DNA of 64,000 nucleotides from Achromobacter piechaudii NBRC 102461. Its GTDB lineage: Bacteria; Pseudomonadota; Gammaproteobacteria; Burkholderiales; Burkholderiaceae_B. The translations under genes were made by a program, and so were the position numbers. Location of the stretch: positions 186,001-250,000 of the forward strand of contig NZ_BCTK01000015.1 in the NCBI RefSeq assembly GCF_001571245.1, in the 5' to 3' direction. The notes under the pieces were generated by a model that searched no databases, had not been told where the DNA came from, and saw only the letters and a list, made by a program, of their open reading frames with translations. Every line of letters begins with the position of its first letter. Within the stretch, counting starts at the first letter, position 1. Shown here in pieces: positions 35,706 to 45,425 of this stretch.

Positions 35706-35957
35706 TTACTTGTCCAGCGCGGACAGACGCGATTCCATCTGCTGCACCTGCGCTGCCAGTTGATCCACACGCGCACGCGTGCGGGCCAGCAGGTCGGCTT
35801 GCACGTCGAACTCTTCGCGCGTGACCAGATCCAGTTTGGAGAACGCCTGCGTCATCATTGCGCGCACGTTGCGTTCCACATCCGCCGCCGGACTGCGGGC
35901 GATCAGGTCGGAGATATTTTTCTGGATGTCTTCCATCCATTGGGTGCGATTATTCAT
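35706..35957 (-). CDS. ubiK: UbiK/BMFP-family accessory factor
   Basis: An 83-residue protein with the BMFP (YqiC) pattern: an N-terminal amphipathic helix region (DIQKNISDLIARSPAADVERNV), DLVTREEFDVQADLLARTR, and a C-terminal coiled coil LAAQVQQMESRLSAL. UbiK assists aerobic ubiquinone synthesis with UbiJ and trimerises through the coiled coil. It lies between comM and glnK as in other betaproteobacteria. GAGAGG precedes the ATG. Confidence 0.9.
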   Translation of the reverse strand: MNNRTQWMEDIQKNISDLIARSPAADVERNVRAMMTQAFSKLDLVTREEFDVQADLLARTRARVDQLAAQVQQMESRLSALDK

Positions 35958-36126
35958 AGCGGCCTCTCATGTTCTTGACGCCTCAAGTGTAGTGCTTTGG
36001 CTGGCCGGCGCAGTCCGACCGCGGACCCGAAAGCCAAAAAAAAGAGGGCGGGCCGCATGCGGTGACCGCCCACCAAAGCACAGGAGAAAACCGGGCTGCC
36101 ATGGCGGCAACCCCCTACCAACATCG

Positions 36127-36519
36127 TTACGGGCAACCCATCTGGCTTGCCGATTGCGAAAACAAATCAGTTGACTGCTTGCACTGCGCGGCCAAATTCG
36201 TCTTGTCTGGAATAGCGGCCCACTGCGTCTTGGCCGCATCGAGCTGCTGCTTGACGCTGACCGCCGCCGGATTGCTGCTTCCTAATTTATCCATGCACGC
36301 GTTCACCTTGGTCAGATACGCCTCGCACTCGGCCGGCAACGTTGCCGAAGCGCTGGCGACCGACGGGCTGGCCGCTGGTGCGGCCGCCGCGGGTGACGTC
36401 GGAGCAGGAGTCGTAGAGGCGGCCGGTGGAGCCACCTTCTCTTCATTCTTGCAGCCGGCCAGGACACCTACCGAAGCGGCCAGCGCGACTGCACTTATCA
36501 GCTTGCGATCGATCCTCAT
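36127..36519 (-). CDS. Small lipoprotein with Cys-rich C-terminal domain (DUF5339-like)
   Basis: A 130-residue envelope lipoprotein with a lipobox (VLAGC, C23), an Ala/Pro/Ser-rich linker (about 30-65), and a helical domain with four cysteines (CEAY, NACMDK, AAQCKQ and the final MGCP) that could form two disulfides. This resembles DUF5339 proteins, but that family call is from memory. GAGGA lies 5 nt before the ATG at 36519. It occupies the place between ubiK and glnK where other betaproteobacteria may carry a porin-like gene. Confidence 0.75.
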   Translation of the reverse strand: MRIDRKLISAVALAASVGVLAGCKNEEKVAPPAASTTPAPTSPAAAAPAASPSVASASATLPAECEAYLTKVNACMDKLGSSNPAAVSVKQQLDAAKTQWAAIPDKTNLAAQCKQSTDLFSQSASQMGCP

Positions 36520-36897
36520 GGTGTCCTCTTCGTTCTTGCTTTTTATCTGGAGAGCCGGGGCGCCGACACCGCAAAGCGGGGCAGCTACGCTCATCCATCG
36601 GGATGACCTGTCTTGATTCTTCTTCAGCAGCCCCTTCCCAACAAGCCGCTCCGTGTAAACCCCGGTATCACGCGAAGGCCAGATTCGCGACAGCGAAACC
36701 CAGCCCAAAAGCAGCCCTTGTGGATTGTCGATCCGCGCGCAGCGTTGTGTCGCAACGCTTGGCGGCGCACGGGCCGTAGCGCCCCATGTATGGCTGGACG
36801 CAAAATCCAATACAAACGGCAACGCCCGCAGCATCAACTCGCTACAAATACCGGCTTTGAAACATATTTGGTTGCACGCCCCTTCTGCGCGCACGTC
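36520..36897. other. Intergenic region upstream of the glnK promoter
   Basis: About 380 bp between the lipoprotein start and the glnK enhancer sites. I find no credible gene or RNA. The lipoprotein promoter must lie here, but no strong match to consensus is visible. Confidence 0.4.
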
Positions 36898-37392
<495 letters not shown>

Positions 37393-37424
37393 ATAAATAA
37401 AGAAAGACTCATTGGAGCCTGAAA

Positions 37425-38663
37425 ATGGATAAAGCAGATATCTCCTGGTTGCTCGTCTCTACCCTGCTCGTATTGATGATGGCCGTACCCGGTCTGGCGA
37501 TGTTCTATGGCGGCCTGGTACGCAGCAAGAACGTGCTGTCTGTGTTGCTGCAAGTGTTGTGCACGTTCGTGTTGGGCCTGGTTCTCTGGTTCATCTACGG
37601 TTATTCGCTTGCCTTCACCGAAGGCAACGCATTCTTCGGCGGCCTGTCGCGCGCCTTCTTCTCTGGCATGTTCACGCCGGCTGACGGCAAGTACGCCATG
37701 TCGAACACCCTGACCGAGCTGCTGTTCGCCTCGTTCCAGGCCACGTTCGCCGGCATCACTTGCGCGCTGATCGTGGGCAGCTTCGCCGAACGCGCCCGCT
37801 TCTCGGCGGTGCTGGTGTTCACGGTGATCTGGTTCACGTTCGCCTACATTCCGATTGCGCACATGGTCTGGTTTGCGTCCGAGACGGCGCCCGGCCTGCT
37901 GAACGCCAAGGGCGCGCTGGACTTCGCCGGCGGCACGGTGGTGCACATCAATGCGGGCGTGGCCGGTCTGGTCGGTGCTTATGTGGTGGGCAAGCGCGTG
38001 GGCTACGGCCGCGAAGCGATGCAGCCGCACAACCTGCCCATGACTTTCGTGGGTGCCGCCCTGCTGTGGGTGGGCTGGTTCGGCTTCAACGCGGGTTCCG
38101 CCCTGGCTGCCAACGAGAACGCCACGCTGGCCTTCTTCAACACCATGATCGCCACCGCCGGCGCTGTACTGGCCTGGTTGTTCACCGAATGGGCTGTGAA
38201 GGGTAAGCCGTCGATGCTGGGCGCGGCGTCCGGCGCGATTGCCGGCCTGGTGGGTATCACCCCAGCAGCCGGCCTGGTCGGCCCGGTGGGCGCACTGGTC
38301 ATCGGCGTCATCGCCGGCGTCGTCTGCGTCTGGGGTGTGAATGGCTTGAAGCGTCTGCTGCGTGCCGATGACGCGCTGGACGTGTTCGGCGTGCACGGTG
38401 TGGGCGGTATCGTCGGCGCCCTGCTGACCGGCGTGTTCAATGCGCAGATTCTCGGTGGCCCCGGCCTGGCCGAACCTGGCATGATCGCCCACCAACTGTG
38501 GGTGCAGCTGGAAGGCGTGCTGATCACCATCGTCTGGTCCGGCGTGGTGGCATGGATTGCCTACAAGATCGCCAACGCCCTGTGCGGCCTGCGTGTGCCG
38601 GAAGACCAGGAGCGCGAAGGCCTGGACGTCACCAGCCACGGCGAATCGGCGTACCACAGCTAA
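37425..38663 (+). CDS. amtB: Ammonium transporter AmtB
   Basis: A 412-residue inner-membrane ammonium channel with eleven predicted helices. It opens DISWLLVSTLLVLMMAVPGLAMFYGGLVRSKN and contains the Amt signature around DFAGGTVVHINAGVAGLVGAY and the pore histidine region DDALDVFGVHGVGGIVGALL. It lacks the cleaved signal peptide seen in enteric AmtB. It is linked to GlnK, its regulator, 32 nt upstream. Confidence 0.98.
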   Translation: MDKADISWLLVSTLLVLMMAVPGLAMFYGGLVRSKNVLSVLLQVLCTFVLGLVLWFIYGYSLAFTEGNAFFGGLSRAFFSGMFTPADGKYAMSNTLTELLFASFQATFAGITCALIVGSFAERARFSAVLVFTVIWFTFAYIPIAHMVWFASETAPGLLNAKGALDFAGGTVVHINAGVAGLVGAYVVGKRVGYGREAMQPHNLPMTFVGAALLWVGWFGFNAGSALAANENATLAFFNTMIATAGAVLAWLFTEWAVKGKPSMLGAASGAIAGLVGITPAAGLVGPVGALVIGVIAGVVCVWGVNGLKRLLRADDALDVFGVHGVGGIVGALLTGVFNAQILGGPGLAEPGMIAHQLWVQLEGVLITIVWSGVVAWIAYKIANALCGLRVPEDQEREGLDVTSHGESAYHS

Positions 38664-38709
38664 GAAGCGGTATCGCAGCCTCGCGCCGTCAGCGCGGGGC
38701 TTGCAAGGA

Positions 38710-38742
38710 ACGGCGTCGGGGCCCTGCCCTGGCGCCGTTTTT
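38710..38742 (+). terminator. Probable terminator after amtB
   Basis: An imperfect hairpin (ACGGCG...CGCCGT closing stem, GC-rich interior) followed by TTTTTC. Confidence 0.6.
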
Positions 38743-38763
38743 CATTGGGAAACCAGCTGACAA

Positions 38764-38789
38764 GAAAAACGCCCCGGATTCGGGGCGTT
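38764..38789 (-). terminator. Intrinsic terminator after ptsI
   Basis: A 9-bp perfect stem (AACGCCCCG with CGGGGCGTT), GATT loop, with TTTTTC following on the minus strand. Confidence 0.85.
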
Positions 38790-38832
38790 CGGCGTAAGAC
38801 GATTCAGGCAGACCGAATCAACGAAGGTGCGG

Positions 38833-40659
38833 TCAAGTCGGTCCCAGCGCGTCCAGATCGACGGGCAGTGCGCGATTGAGCGCCGTGGCCACCTTGATGC
38901 GCAAGGCGTTCGAATGCGCGCGGCGAACCTCGCGCTTGACGTCCAGCAGTTGCTGCGGATGCATGGAAAACTCGGTCAGGCCCAGACCCAGCAACAGCCG
39001 CGTCATGCGCGAATCGCCCGCCATTTCGCCGCAGACAGCCACCGGCTTGCCGGCGCGCTCGCCCGCGTTGATGGTGTTGGCCACCAAGCGCAGCACGGCG
39101 GGATGCAGCGGGTCGTACAGCGCCGCCACGTCGTGGTCGCCACGGTCGATGGCCAGCGTGTACTGGATCAGGTCGTTGGTGCCGATGGACAGGAAATCCA
39201 GCGCCTGTGCAAATGGCTCGATCGCGATGGCAATGGCGGGAACCTCGACCATGGCGCCCACTTCCATGTGCGGCGCGTAGGCCTGCCCGCGCGCATCCAG
39301 CTCACGGCGCGCGGACTCGATTGCCGCCTTGGTCGCCACCACTTCGTGCATGTGCGCAATCATGGGAATCAGTAGCCGGACCGGGCCGTGCGCCGACGCG
39401 CGCAAGATGGCGCGCAACTGCGTGGCGAACATTTCGGGGCGCGCCAGGCAGTAGCGGATGGCGCGTTGGCCCAATGCGGGGTTGGTCGCCACGGTGGCTT
39501 CGCCGTCCAGCGTCTTGTCCGAGCCGATGTCCAGCGTGCGGATCGTGACGGGCCTGCCCGCCATGACCTTGACCACCGAGGAATAGGCTTCGTACTGCTC
39601 TTCCTCGCCAGGCAGGTCGGGACGGCCCATGAACAGGAATTCGCTGCGGAACAAGCCGATGCCATGCGCGCCCGAAGCCAGCGCCAAGGCAGCCTCTTCG
39701 GGCAATTCAATATTGGCGTGCAGGACGATGTCGATGCCGTCGAGCGTGACCGAAGGCTCATCGCGCAACAGGCCCAATTCGGCGCGCTCGTCGGCGTACA
39801 CGGCCTGTCGGCGACGGTATTCCTGAAGGATGCGATCCGACGGATTGACCACCACGGCGCCGGCCGCGCCATCGATGATGAGCATGTCACCATCGCGCAC
39901 CAGCTCACGCACGTTGCCCATGGCCACCACGGCCGGCACGCCCATGCTGCGCGCCACGATGGCGGTATGGGAGGTGGGGCCGCCCAGGTCTGTCACGAAA
40001 GCGGCGAAGCGGCCGCCGCGCAGACGCAGCATGTCTGCGGGCGAGATATCGTGCGCCACCACCACCAGCGCATCGTCGCCGCCCATGTGAGACATGTCGG
40101 GCAGGATCGCGGAGGTGCCGGCAAGCACGTGCAACACCCGTTCGATGACCTGGCGTACGTCGGCCCCGCGCTCGCGCAGGTACTCGTCTTCCATGGCGTC
40201 GAACTGCTGTCCCAGCATCTGACCTTGCGTGGTCAGGGCCCACTCGGCGTTGTAGTGACGCTCGGCGATGAGAGCCAGCGTCTGCTCGGCCAGAAGGGGA
40301 TCACCCAGCAGCAGGCTGTGCACGTTCAGCATCGCGCCCAGCTCACGCGGGGCGTCAGCCGGCAAGGTGTCGGCCAACAGGCGCAGCTCGTGCTGGGCCG
40401 AGGCCAGCGCCTCGGTCAGGCGGCTGCTTTCCGCCGGCACGTCCTCGGGCGCTATCCGATAGTGCGCCACTTCAAGCGCCGCGGCGCCCATGACGACCGC
40501 GCGTCCGATGGCATATCCCTTGGCAACCCCTTTGCCATAAAGGCAAACGACGGGACTGGCAGCGCCAGCCCCGTCGTGGGCATTGTTCAGGGTCGAAGAC
40601 AGGCCAGCCTCGGCAACGCCCAGGCTGGCGGATTCAGGGGTTGTTCTATTCCTGCTCAC
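38833..40659 (-). CDS. ptsI: PTS enzyme I (phosphoenolpyruvate-protein phosphotransferase)
   Basis: Cytoplasmic PEP-dependent kinase of HPr. The N-terminal HPr-binding domain is followed by the swivelling phosphohistidine domain (active His in GGPTSHTAIVARSMG, about residue 231 from the chosen start), then the PEP-binding barrel (GIGLFRSEFLFM, EVGAMVEVPA, DFLSIGTNDLIQY, CGEMAG). The frame has no internal ATG early on. The GTG at 40659 overlaps the end of ptsH by 14 bp and gives 608 residues; the ATG at 40710 is the alternative. It is last in the gshB-EIIA-ptsH-ptsI run. Confidence 0.95.
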   Translation of the reverse strand: MSRNRTTPESASLGVAEAGLSSTLNNAHDGAGAASPVVCLYGKGVAKGYAIGRAVVMGAAALEVAHYRIAPEDVPAESSRLTEALASAQHELRLLADTLPADAPRELGAMLNVHSLLLGDPLLAEQTLALIAERHYNAEWALTTQGQMLGQQFDAMEDEYLRERGADVRQVIERVLHVLAGTSAILPDMSHMGGDDALVVVAHDISPADMLRLRGGRFAAFVTDLGGPTSHTAIVARSMGVPAVVAMGNVRELVRDGDMLIIDGAAGAVVVNPSDRILQEYRRRQAVYADERAELGLLRDEPSVTLDGIDIVLHANIELPEEAALALASGAHGIGLFRSEFLFMGRPDLPGEEEQYEAYSSVVKVMAGRPVTIRTLDIGSDKTLDGEATVATNPALGQRAIRYCLARPEMFATQLRAILRASAHGPVRLLIPMIAHMHEVVATKAAIESARRELDARGQAYAPHMEVGAMVEVPAIAIAIEPFAQALDFLSIGTNDLIQYTLAIDRGDHDVAALYDPLHPAVLRLVANTINAGERAGKPVAVCGEMAGDSRMTRLLLGLGLTEFSMHPQQLLDVKREVRRAHSNALRIKVATALNRALPVDLDALGPT

Positions 40660-40915
40660 CGAATTTGCTGTCGAACAGAGTTTCGATTTCGGAAAGGGCC
40701 TGCTCGGCATCGCCGCCGGAAGCCTCCAGCTTGACCGTGACGCCCAGCCCGGCCGCCAGCATCATGACGCCCATGATGCTCTTGGCGTTCACTCGTTGCG
40801 CGCCGCGCGAAATGAAGATTTCGCTTGAGAACTTGCTGGCCAGTTGCGTCAGCTTGGCGGCGGCCCGCGCATGCAAACCCAATTTATTGCTGATGACGAT
40901 GTCTTTAGTAGGCAT
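40646..40915 (-). CDS. ptsH: Phosphocarrier protein HPr
   Basis: An 89-residue PTS carrier. Phosphorylation His15 is in KLGLHARAAAKL, and S46 lies in NAKSIMGVMML, the site used by HPr kinase where one is present. It accepts phosphate from enzyme I and passes it to the EIIA encoded upstream. It overlaps ptsI by 14 bp. No sugar-specific EIIB/EIIC permease lies nearby. Confidence 0.97.
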   Translation of the reverse strand: MPTKDIVISNKLGLHARAAAKLTQLASKFSSEIFISRGAQRVNAKSIMGVMMLAAGLGVTVKLEASGGDAEQALSEIETLFDSKFGEQE

Positions 40916-41031
40916 AGGAAATATTATGACCGCGGATTAAAGCCGCAGTGTTGATCGCAGCAAAGAGCCAAACCGCCAACCGCTTTTCGACTTGAAATAC
41001 CAGCCGACATAATAGGGCAAATTCCCGCCCG

Positions 41032-41433
41032 TCAGTCTACACGCAAGACGCCCTGCACTCCGCCCGCCAGGGCTTTTTCGCGCGTATCGGCAAGCGGAAG
41101 ATTGCGATAGGTCAATGCGCGCAGCAGCATGGGGGTGTTCAGACCGGCCAGAACGCAGCATTGAATGCCCTGGGCCTGGGCGTCGGCCACGGCGCGCTTG
41201 GAGATATTGGCGGGCGTTGCGCCGATCAGATCCGTCAGCACAAGCACGCCACCGCCGTGATCCTGTTCCAGGATGTCTTTGAGGACAGCCGGCGCCTGAT
41301 CATCGGGCCGGTCCTCGGGCAGGATGTCGTGAATGGCCAGCATGCCGTCAAGGTCTCCCATGACGTGGCTGGCGCATTCGCGCATCGCCGCGCCCAAAGG
41401 CGCGTGCACGACGATAACAATACCCGTGGTCAT
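41032..41433 (-). CDS. PTS EIIA of the mannose/fructose family
   Basis: A 133-residue EIIA-Man-type domain protein. The predicted active site is H10 (IVIVVHAPLG), and LVLTDLIGATPANIS matches the family's second block. It occurs as a free-standing domain without EIIB, EIIC or EIID, which in betaproteobacteria suggests a regulatory phosphorelay with HPr and EI rather than sugar import. It starts 17 nt after gshB, in the same direction. Confidence 0.92.
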   Translation of the reverse strand: MTTGIVIVVHAPLGAAMRECASHVMGDLDGMLAIHDILPEDRPDDQAPAVLKDILEQDHGGGVLVLTDLIGATPANISKRAVADAQAQGIQCCVLAGLNTPMLLRALTYRNLPLADTREKALAGGVQGVLRVD

Positions 41434-41450
41434 GACGGAATCCAGAAAGA

Positions 41451-42422
41451 TCAGGCTGCCAGGGCAGTGGTCGCCACGGCTTTTTCAAGCGCCTGGACGA
41501 ACATGCCCGCGACATCGAAGCCGGTCTGTTCGGCAATCTCTACGAAACAGGTGGGGCTGGTGACGTTGACTTCGGTGACGTAATCGCCAATGACGTCCAG
41601 GCCGACCAGCAGCAGGCCGCGAGCAGCAAGCTTGGGCGCAACGGCTTCGGCGATCTGGCGATCGCGCGGGGACAATTCCTGCGCCACGCCACGGCCGCCG
41701 GCAGCCAGGTTGCCGCGCGTTTCGCCGGCCAGCGGGATGCGGGCCAGCGAATACGGCACCGGTTCGCCGCCGATCAGCAAGATGCGCTTGTCGCCCTTGA
41801 CGATGTCAGGGATGTAACGCTGGGCCATGATGGTGCGCGCGCCGTTATCGGTCAGCGTTTCCAGGATGGCATTCAGGTTGGGGTCTTTGGGTTGCAGGCG
41901 GAACACGCCCGTGCCACCCATGCCGTCGAGCGGCTTGACGATCACGTCGTGGTGCGTGTCGTGAAAAGCCTTCAGGCGAGCCATGTTGCGGGTCACCAGC
42001 GTCGGGGCGGTGAACTCGCTGATTTCGGTGATGGCCAGCTTTTCGGGATGGTTGCGAATGGCCGCGCCGCTGTTGAACACGCGCGCGCCCTGCGCCTCGG
42101 CATATTCGAGCAGGTGCGTCGAATACACATATTCCATATCGAAAGGCGGGTCTTTACGCATGACGACAGCGCCAAAATCCGCCAATGGCAGATCTTGAGC
42201 GGGGGACTCGGTCCACCAATCGTGACCGTGCAGGTCGGCGTCCGCCACCAGCGCGATGGGCGTGGTGACTGCCTTGACCGAACCGGCCTCGATGTAGAGA
42301 TCGCCCTGCATGGCCACGCTGAGCGTGTGACCGCGCGCCACGAGGGCACGCATCATGGCAACCGAACTGTCCTTGTACGCCTTGAGGAGCGGCAAGGGAT
42401 CCAAAACGAACAAAACATGCAT
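41451..42422 (-). CDS. gshB: Glutathione synthetase
   Basis: A 323-residue ATP-grasp enzyme joining gamma-glutamylcysteine and glycine. Family features: the N-terminal MHVLFVLDPLPLLKAYKDSS, VVMRKDPPFDMEY, the ATP-grasp VKPLDGMGGTGVFR, RYIPDIVKGDKRILLIGGEPV, and the metal-binding EVNVTSPT near the end. The ATG at 42422 is the family start. gshA is not adjacent. It heads the gshB-EIIA-ptsH-ptsI run, with an unusual hairpin just before it. Confidence 0.97.
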   Translation of the reverse strand: MHVLFVLDPLPLLKAYKDSSVAMMRALVARGHTLSVAMQGDLYIEAGSVKAVTTPIALVADADLHGHDWWTESPAQDLPLADFGAVVMRKDPPFDMEYVYSTHLLEYAEAQGARVFNSGAAIRNHPEKLAITEISEFTAPTLVTRNMARLKAFHDTHHDVIVKPLDGMGGTGVFRLQPKDPNLNAILETLTDNGARTIMAQRYIPDIVKGDKRILLIGGEPVPYSLARIPLAGETRGNLAAGGRGVAQELSPRDRQIAEAVAPKLAARGLLLVGLDVIGDYVTEVNVTSPTCFVEIAEQTGFDVAGMFVQALEKAVATTALAA

Positions 42423-42441
42423 CGCGACACCCTGAACGTAC

Positions 42442-42472
42442 GCCGCCTTCCCTCGCGGGAAGGCGGCTTTTT
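42442..42472 (+). terminator. Plus-strand-oriented terminator hairpin in the gshB leader
   Basis: An 11-bp perfect stem (GCCGCCTTCCC with GGGAAGGCGGC), TCGC loop, then TTTTT on the plus strand. Both flanking genes are on the minus strand, so in sense RNA it is a strong leader hairpin about 20 nt before gshB. On the plus strand it could stop antisense RNA running toward infC. Confidence 0.7.
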
Positions 42473-42580
42473 GACATCGTAGCGCAGAGCCGCCCAATAA
42501 GCGAACCCGCCGGCCACGTGACGGACGGCGGGTCGGATGGGAAGCGGCCAAGCCTTCATAGAGAAGGCTATGGCTGGAAC

Positions 42581-43135
42581 TTACGCGGCAGATTCAGGCT
42601 TGCCCGCAGCGGGCACGGCCTTCTTCTTGGGCGCCAGCACCATGACCATCTGACGGCCTTCGAGCTTCGGCATGGCTTCGACCTGGGCAAGTTCCAGCAG
42701 ATCGTCACGCACACGTTCAAGCACGCGCATACCAAGTTCCTGGTGAGCCATTTCACGGCCACGGAAACGCAACGTCACCTTGGCCTTGTCGCCTTCCTCG
42801 AGGAAGCGGCGCAGGTTGCGCAGCTTGACTTGGTAGTCGCCCTCATCGGTGGCCGGACGGAATTTGACTTCCTTGACCTGGATGACCTTCTGCTTGGAAC
42901 GAGCTTCGGCTTGGCGCTTCTGCTCTTGGTACTTGAACTTACCGTAGTCCATCAAACGGCAGACCGGCGGTTCGGCGTTCGGCGCGATTTCCACCAGATC
43001 CACGTCGCTTTGCTCGGAAAGACGGAACGCGTCGGCGATCTTGACGATGCCCAGCTGTTCTCCGTCCAGACCTATCAGGCGCACCTCGGGGACGCGGATT
43101 TCACCGTTGATGCGATTGGCTTTTTCAGTGGCGAT
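42581..43135 (-). CDS. infC: Translation initiation factor IF-3
   Basis: IF-3 binds 30S subunits and proofreads the start codon. The N-domain ([30 protein letters not shown]) and C-domain ([43 protein letters not shown]) are complete. No ATG/GTG fits the conserved N-terminus [16 protein letters not shown]. An ATC at 43135-43133, 8 nt after AGGAG, gives [11 protein letters not shown] and 184 residues. IF-3 genes commonly use such rare starts to autoregulate. A GTG at 43084 would delete the conserved N-terminus. It lies 20 nt after thrS. Confidence 0.95.
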   Translation of the reverse strand: MATEKANRINGEIRVPEVRLIGLDGEQLGIVKIADAFRLSEQSDVDLVEIAPNAEPPVCRLMDYGKFKYQEQKRQAEARSKQKVIQVKEVKFRPATDEGDYQVKLRNLRRFLEEGDKAKVTLRFRGREMAHQELGMRVLERVRDDLLELAQVEAMPKLEGRQMVMVLAPKKKAVPAAGKPESAA

Positions 43136-43155
43136 GTTGAAAGCTCCTAGAAATG

Positions 43156-45108
43156 TTAAGCAGCACTGCTATCAGGTTGATTGACGTCGCGACGGGCGGA
43201 GACATCCTCGGACAACCGCGCGACGAATTCGTCGTATGCGATGGCGCCAAGGTCCAATCCACCCAGACCGCGGACGGCTACGGTGCCGTTTTGTTTTTCC
43301 TTGTCGCCGACGACAAGAATGTACGGCACCTTTTGCAGGCTGTGCTCCCGGATTTTACGAGTGATTTTTTCACCACGCAAATCGGACTCTACTCTAAAGC
43401 CTTGTTTTTTCAGGCTTTGTGTTATTTCAGCCGCATAATCGGCCGAAGGTTCGGAAATGCAGCATACAACGGCTTGCACCGGGGCCAACCAAGGCGGCAT
43501 CGCCCCGGCATGGTTTTCGATCAACATGCCGATGAAACGCTCGAGCGAGCCGAGGATGGCACGGTGCAGCATGACCGGCGGACGACGCTGGTCGTTTTGG
43601 TCCACATACTCGGCGCCAAGGCGCACGGGCATGGAGAAGTCGACCTGAATGGTACCGCATTGCCAGTGGCGACCGATGGCGTCTTTCAAGGTGTATTCGA
43701 CCTTGGGACCGTAAAACGCGCCTTCCCCGGGCGAAATCTCGAATTCGCAACCCGTGCGGCGCAGGCTTTCCATCAGCGCCTGCTCGGCCGTATCCCAGAC
43801 TTCGTCCGAGCCGATACGCTTTTCGGGACGCGTAGCGACCTTGTACAGCACCTCGGTGAAACCGAAATCACGGTAGACCTTTTGCAGCAGGGCCGTGAAA
43901 TCCGCGCACTCGTCCTGCAACTGTTCTTCGGTACAGAAGATGTGGCCGTCATCCTGCGTGAAACCGCGCACGCGCATCATGCCGTGCAGCGAACCCGACG
44001 GTTCATTGCGATGGCATTGACCAAATTCGCCATAGCGCAGCGGCAGTTCGCGATAGGAATGCAGGCCGGCGTTGAAGATCTGCACGTGGCCCGGGCAGTT
44101 CATCGGCTTCAGGCCATAGACCCGGTTCTCGGACTCGGTCGTGAACATGTTTTCACGATAGTTGTCCCAGTGGCCCGTCTTCTTCCACAACGAGATGTCG
44201 AGAATCTGCGGCGCCTTCACTTCCTGGTAGCCGTTGTTGTTGTAGATGGCGCGCATGTACTGCTCGACCTGCTGCCACAACGCCCAGCCCTTGGGATGCC
44301 AGAAAATCAGGCCCGGGGCTTCGTCCTGGAAGTGGAACAGATCAAGTTCGCGGCCAATCTTGCGGTGGTCGCGACGCTCGGCCTCTTCCAACATGTGCAG
44401 ATAGGCCTCCTGCTCTTCCTTGGTGGCCCAGGCCGTGCCGTAGATGCGCTGGAGCATCTCGTTCTTGCTGTCGCCGCGCCAATAGGCGCCTGCCACCTTC
44501 ATCAGCTTGAACACCTTCAGCTTGCCGGTGGACGGCACGTGGGGGCCGCGGCATAGGTCGATGAAGTCGCCTTCACGATACAGGCTCAGGGGCTCGTTGG
44601 AAGGAATGGAAGCGATGATCTCGGCCTTGTACTTCTCGCCGATGCCCTTGAAGAATTCAACGGCGTCGTCGCGCGACCACTCTTCGCGGGTGACGACTTC
44701 GTCTTTCTTGGCCAGCTCGGCCATCTTCTTTTCGATGGCGACCAGATCTTCAGGCGTGAACGGACGCTTGTACGAAAAGTCGTAGTAGAAGCCGTTGTCG
44801 ATCACGGGACCGATGGTGACCTGCGCGTCCGGAAACAATTCCTTGACGGCATAGGCCAGCAGGTGGGCGGTCGAATGGCGGATCAGATCCAGGCCATCGG
44901 CATCCTTGGCGGTGACGATCGCCAGGCGCGCGTCGCCTTCGATGCGAAAGCTGGTGTCGACCAGCTTGGACTCGGCGCCTTCAAAGGTCACGCGACCGCC
45001 CAAGGCGGCCTTGGCCAGGCCCGTACCGATCGACTGAGCCACTTCGGCGACCGTGACCGGCCCCGGATATTGGCGTTGCGAACCATCGGGCAATGTGATC
45101 TGTACCAT
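43156..45108 (-). CDS. thrS: Threonyl-tRNA synthetase
   Basis: A 650-residue class II synthetase. Domains in order: TGS (about 1-62), the editing N2 domain with zinc-type [10 protein letters not shown] and the later SVHDLC-like region [15 protein letters not shown], the catalytic core (motif 2 [25 protein letters not shown], and CPGHVQIF with a zinc cysteine), and an anticodon-binding domain (about 550-650). AGGA precedes the ATG. Upstream lies a leader of about 310 nt with a threonine-codon peptide and a terminator, indicating attenuation control. infC follows directly. Confidence 0.98.
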   Translation of the reverse strand: MVQITLPDGSQRQYPGPVTVAEVAQSIGTGLAKAALGGRVTFEGAESKLVDTSFRIEGDARLAIVTAKDADGLDLIRHSTAHLLAYAVKELFPDAQVTIGPVIDNGFYYDFSYKRPFTPEDLVAIEKKMAELAKKDEVVTREEWSRDDAVEFFKGIGEKYKAEIIASIPSNEPLSLYREGDFIDLCRGPHVPSTGKLKVFKLMKVAGAYWRGDSKNEMLQRIYGTAWATKEEQEAYLHMLEEAERRDHRKIGRELDLFHFQDEAPGLIFWHPKGWALWQQVEQYMRAIYNNNGYQEVKAPQILDISLWKKTGHWDNYRENMFTTESENRVYGLKPMNCPGHVQIFNAGLHSYRELPLRYGEFGQCHRNEPSGSLHGMMRVRGFTQDDGHIFCTEEQLQDECADFTALLQKVYRDFGFTEVLYKVATRPEKRIGSDEVWDTAEQALMESLRRTGCEFEISPGEGAFYGPKVEYTLKDAIGRHWQCGTIQVDFSMPVRLGAEYVDQNDQRRPPVMLHRAILGSLERFIGMLIENHAGAMPPWLAPVQAVVCCISEPSADYAAEITQSLKKQGFRVESDLRGEKITRKIREHSLQKVPYILVVGDKEKQNGTVAVRGLGGLDLGAIAYDEFVARLSEDVSARRDVNQPDSSAA

Positions 45109-45160
45109 CGGGAGTGCTTCCTGGGGTTCTTGGAACGAGAAAAAATCAATAAACGGAAAT

Positions 45161-45332
45161 GAAAAACGCGGCCTGAGAGCCGCGTTTTCTGGATGTCTTG
45201 CTGAGTCTTACCGCTGACCTGACACGGTGAAACCCGACGCACGAAAAACTAACGCGACATAGGGCGAAAGTTCCGGGTCGTAGTTCGTGCCAGCGGGAAA
45301 AACATGATTCTGAGCCTGTTCAAACGCGCCAT
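45161..45332 (-). promoter_or_regulatory. Predicted thrS transcription attenuator
   Basis: On the minus strand, in order: a leader ORF (45332-45249) with codons ACT ACG ACC; arms GCACGAA (45290-45284) and TTCGTGC (45245-45239) that pair perfectly around those codons and the stop; CGCGTT at the ORF end (45256-45251), complementary to AACGCG in the 5' arm of the terminator, as an antiterminator would be; and a 10-bp GC-rich terminator stem (45188-45179 with 45172-45163) followed by five T. The terminator ends 53 nt before the thrS ATG. The parts are seen; the mechanism is inferred. Confidence 0.6.
45249..45332 (-). CDS. Putative threonine leader peptide of thrS
   Basis: A 27-codon ORF (MARLNRLRIMFFPLARTTTR...) with three adjacent threonine codons. 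It may instead start at the second ATG (45305), giving 18 residues (MFFPLARTTTRNFRPMSR), which has AGG about 9 nt upstream. The first ATG sits in a small hairpin (AACGCGCC-TGAT-GGCGCGTT) and has no clear ribosome site. It is too short for homology arguments; the support is its position and the Thr run. Confidence 0.5.
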   Translation of the reverse strand: MARLNRLRIMFFPLARTTTRNFRPMSR

Positions 45333-45425
45333 CAGGCGCGTTGCAAGTTGCGCGGCCACATCGACGGGAAACCAGACGGGGCCAAGCCCCAGGAATCCAC
45401 GATCAGACCGCAATTAACGTTGCCG

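Noticed and set aside
45332-45361. A second leader ORF (MWPRNLQRA) whose stop overlaps the ATG of the Thr-containing ORF
   Set aside because: It has no ribosome site and no codon bias of interest. The 1-nt overlap can arise by chance. It is noted only as a possible coupling element.
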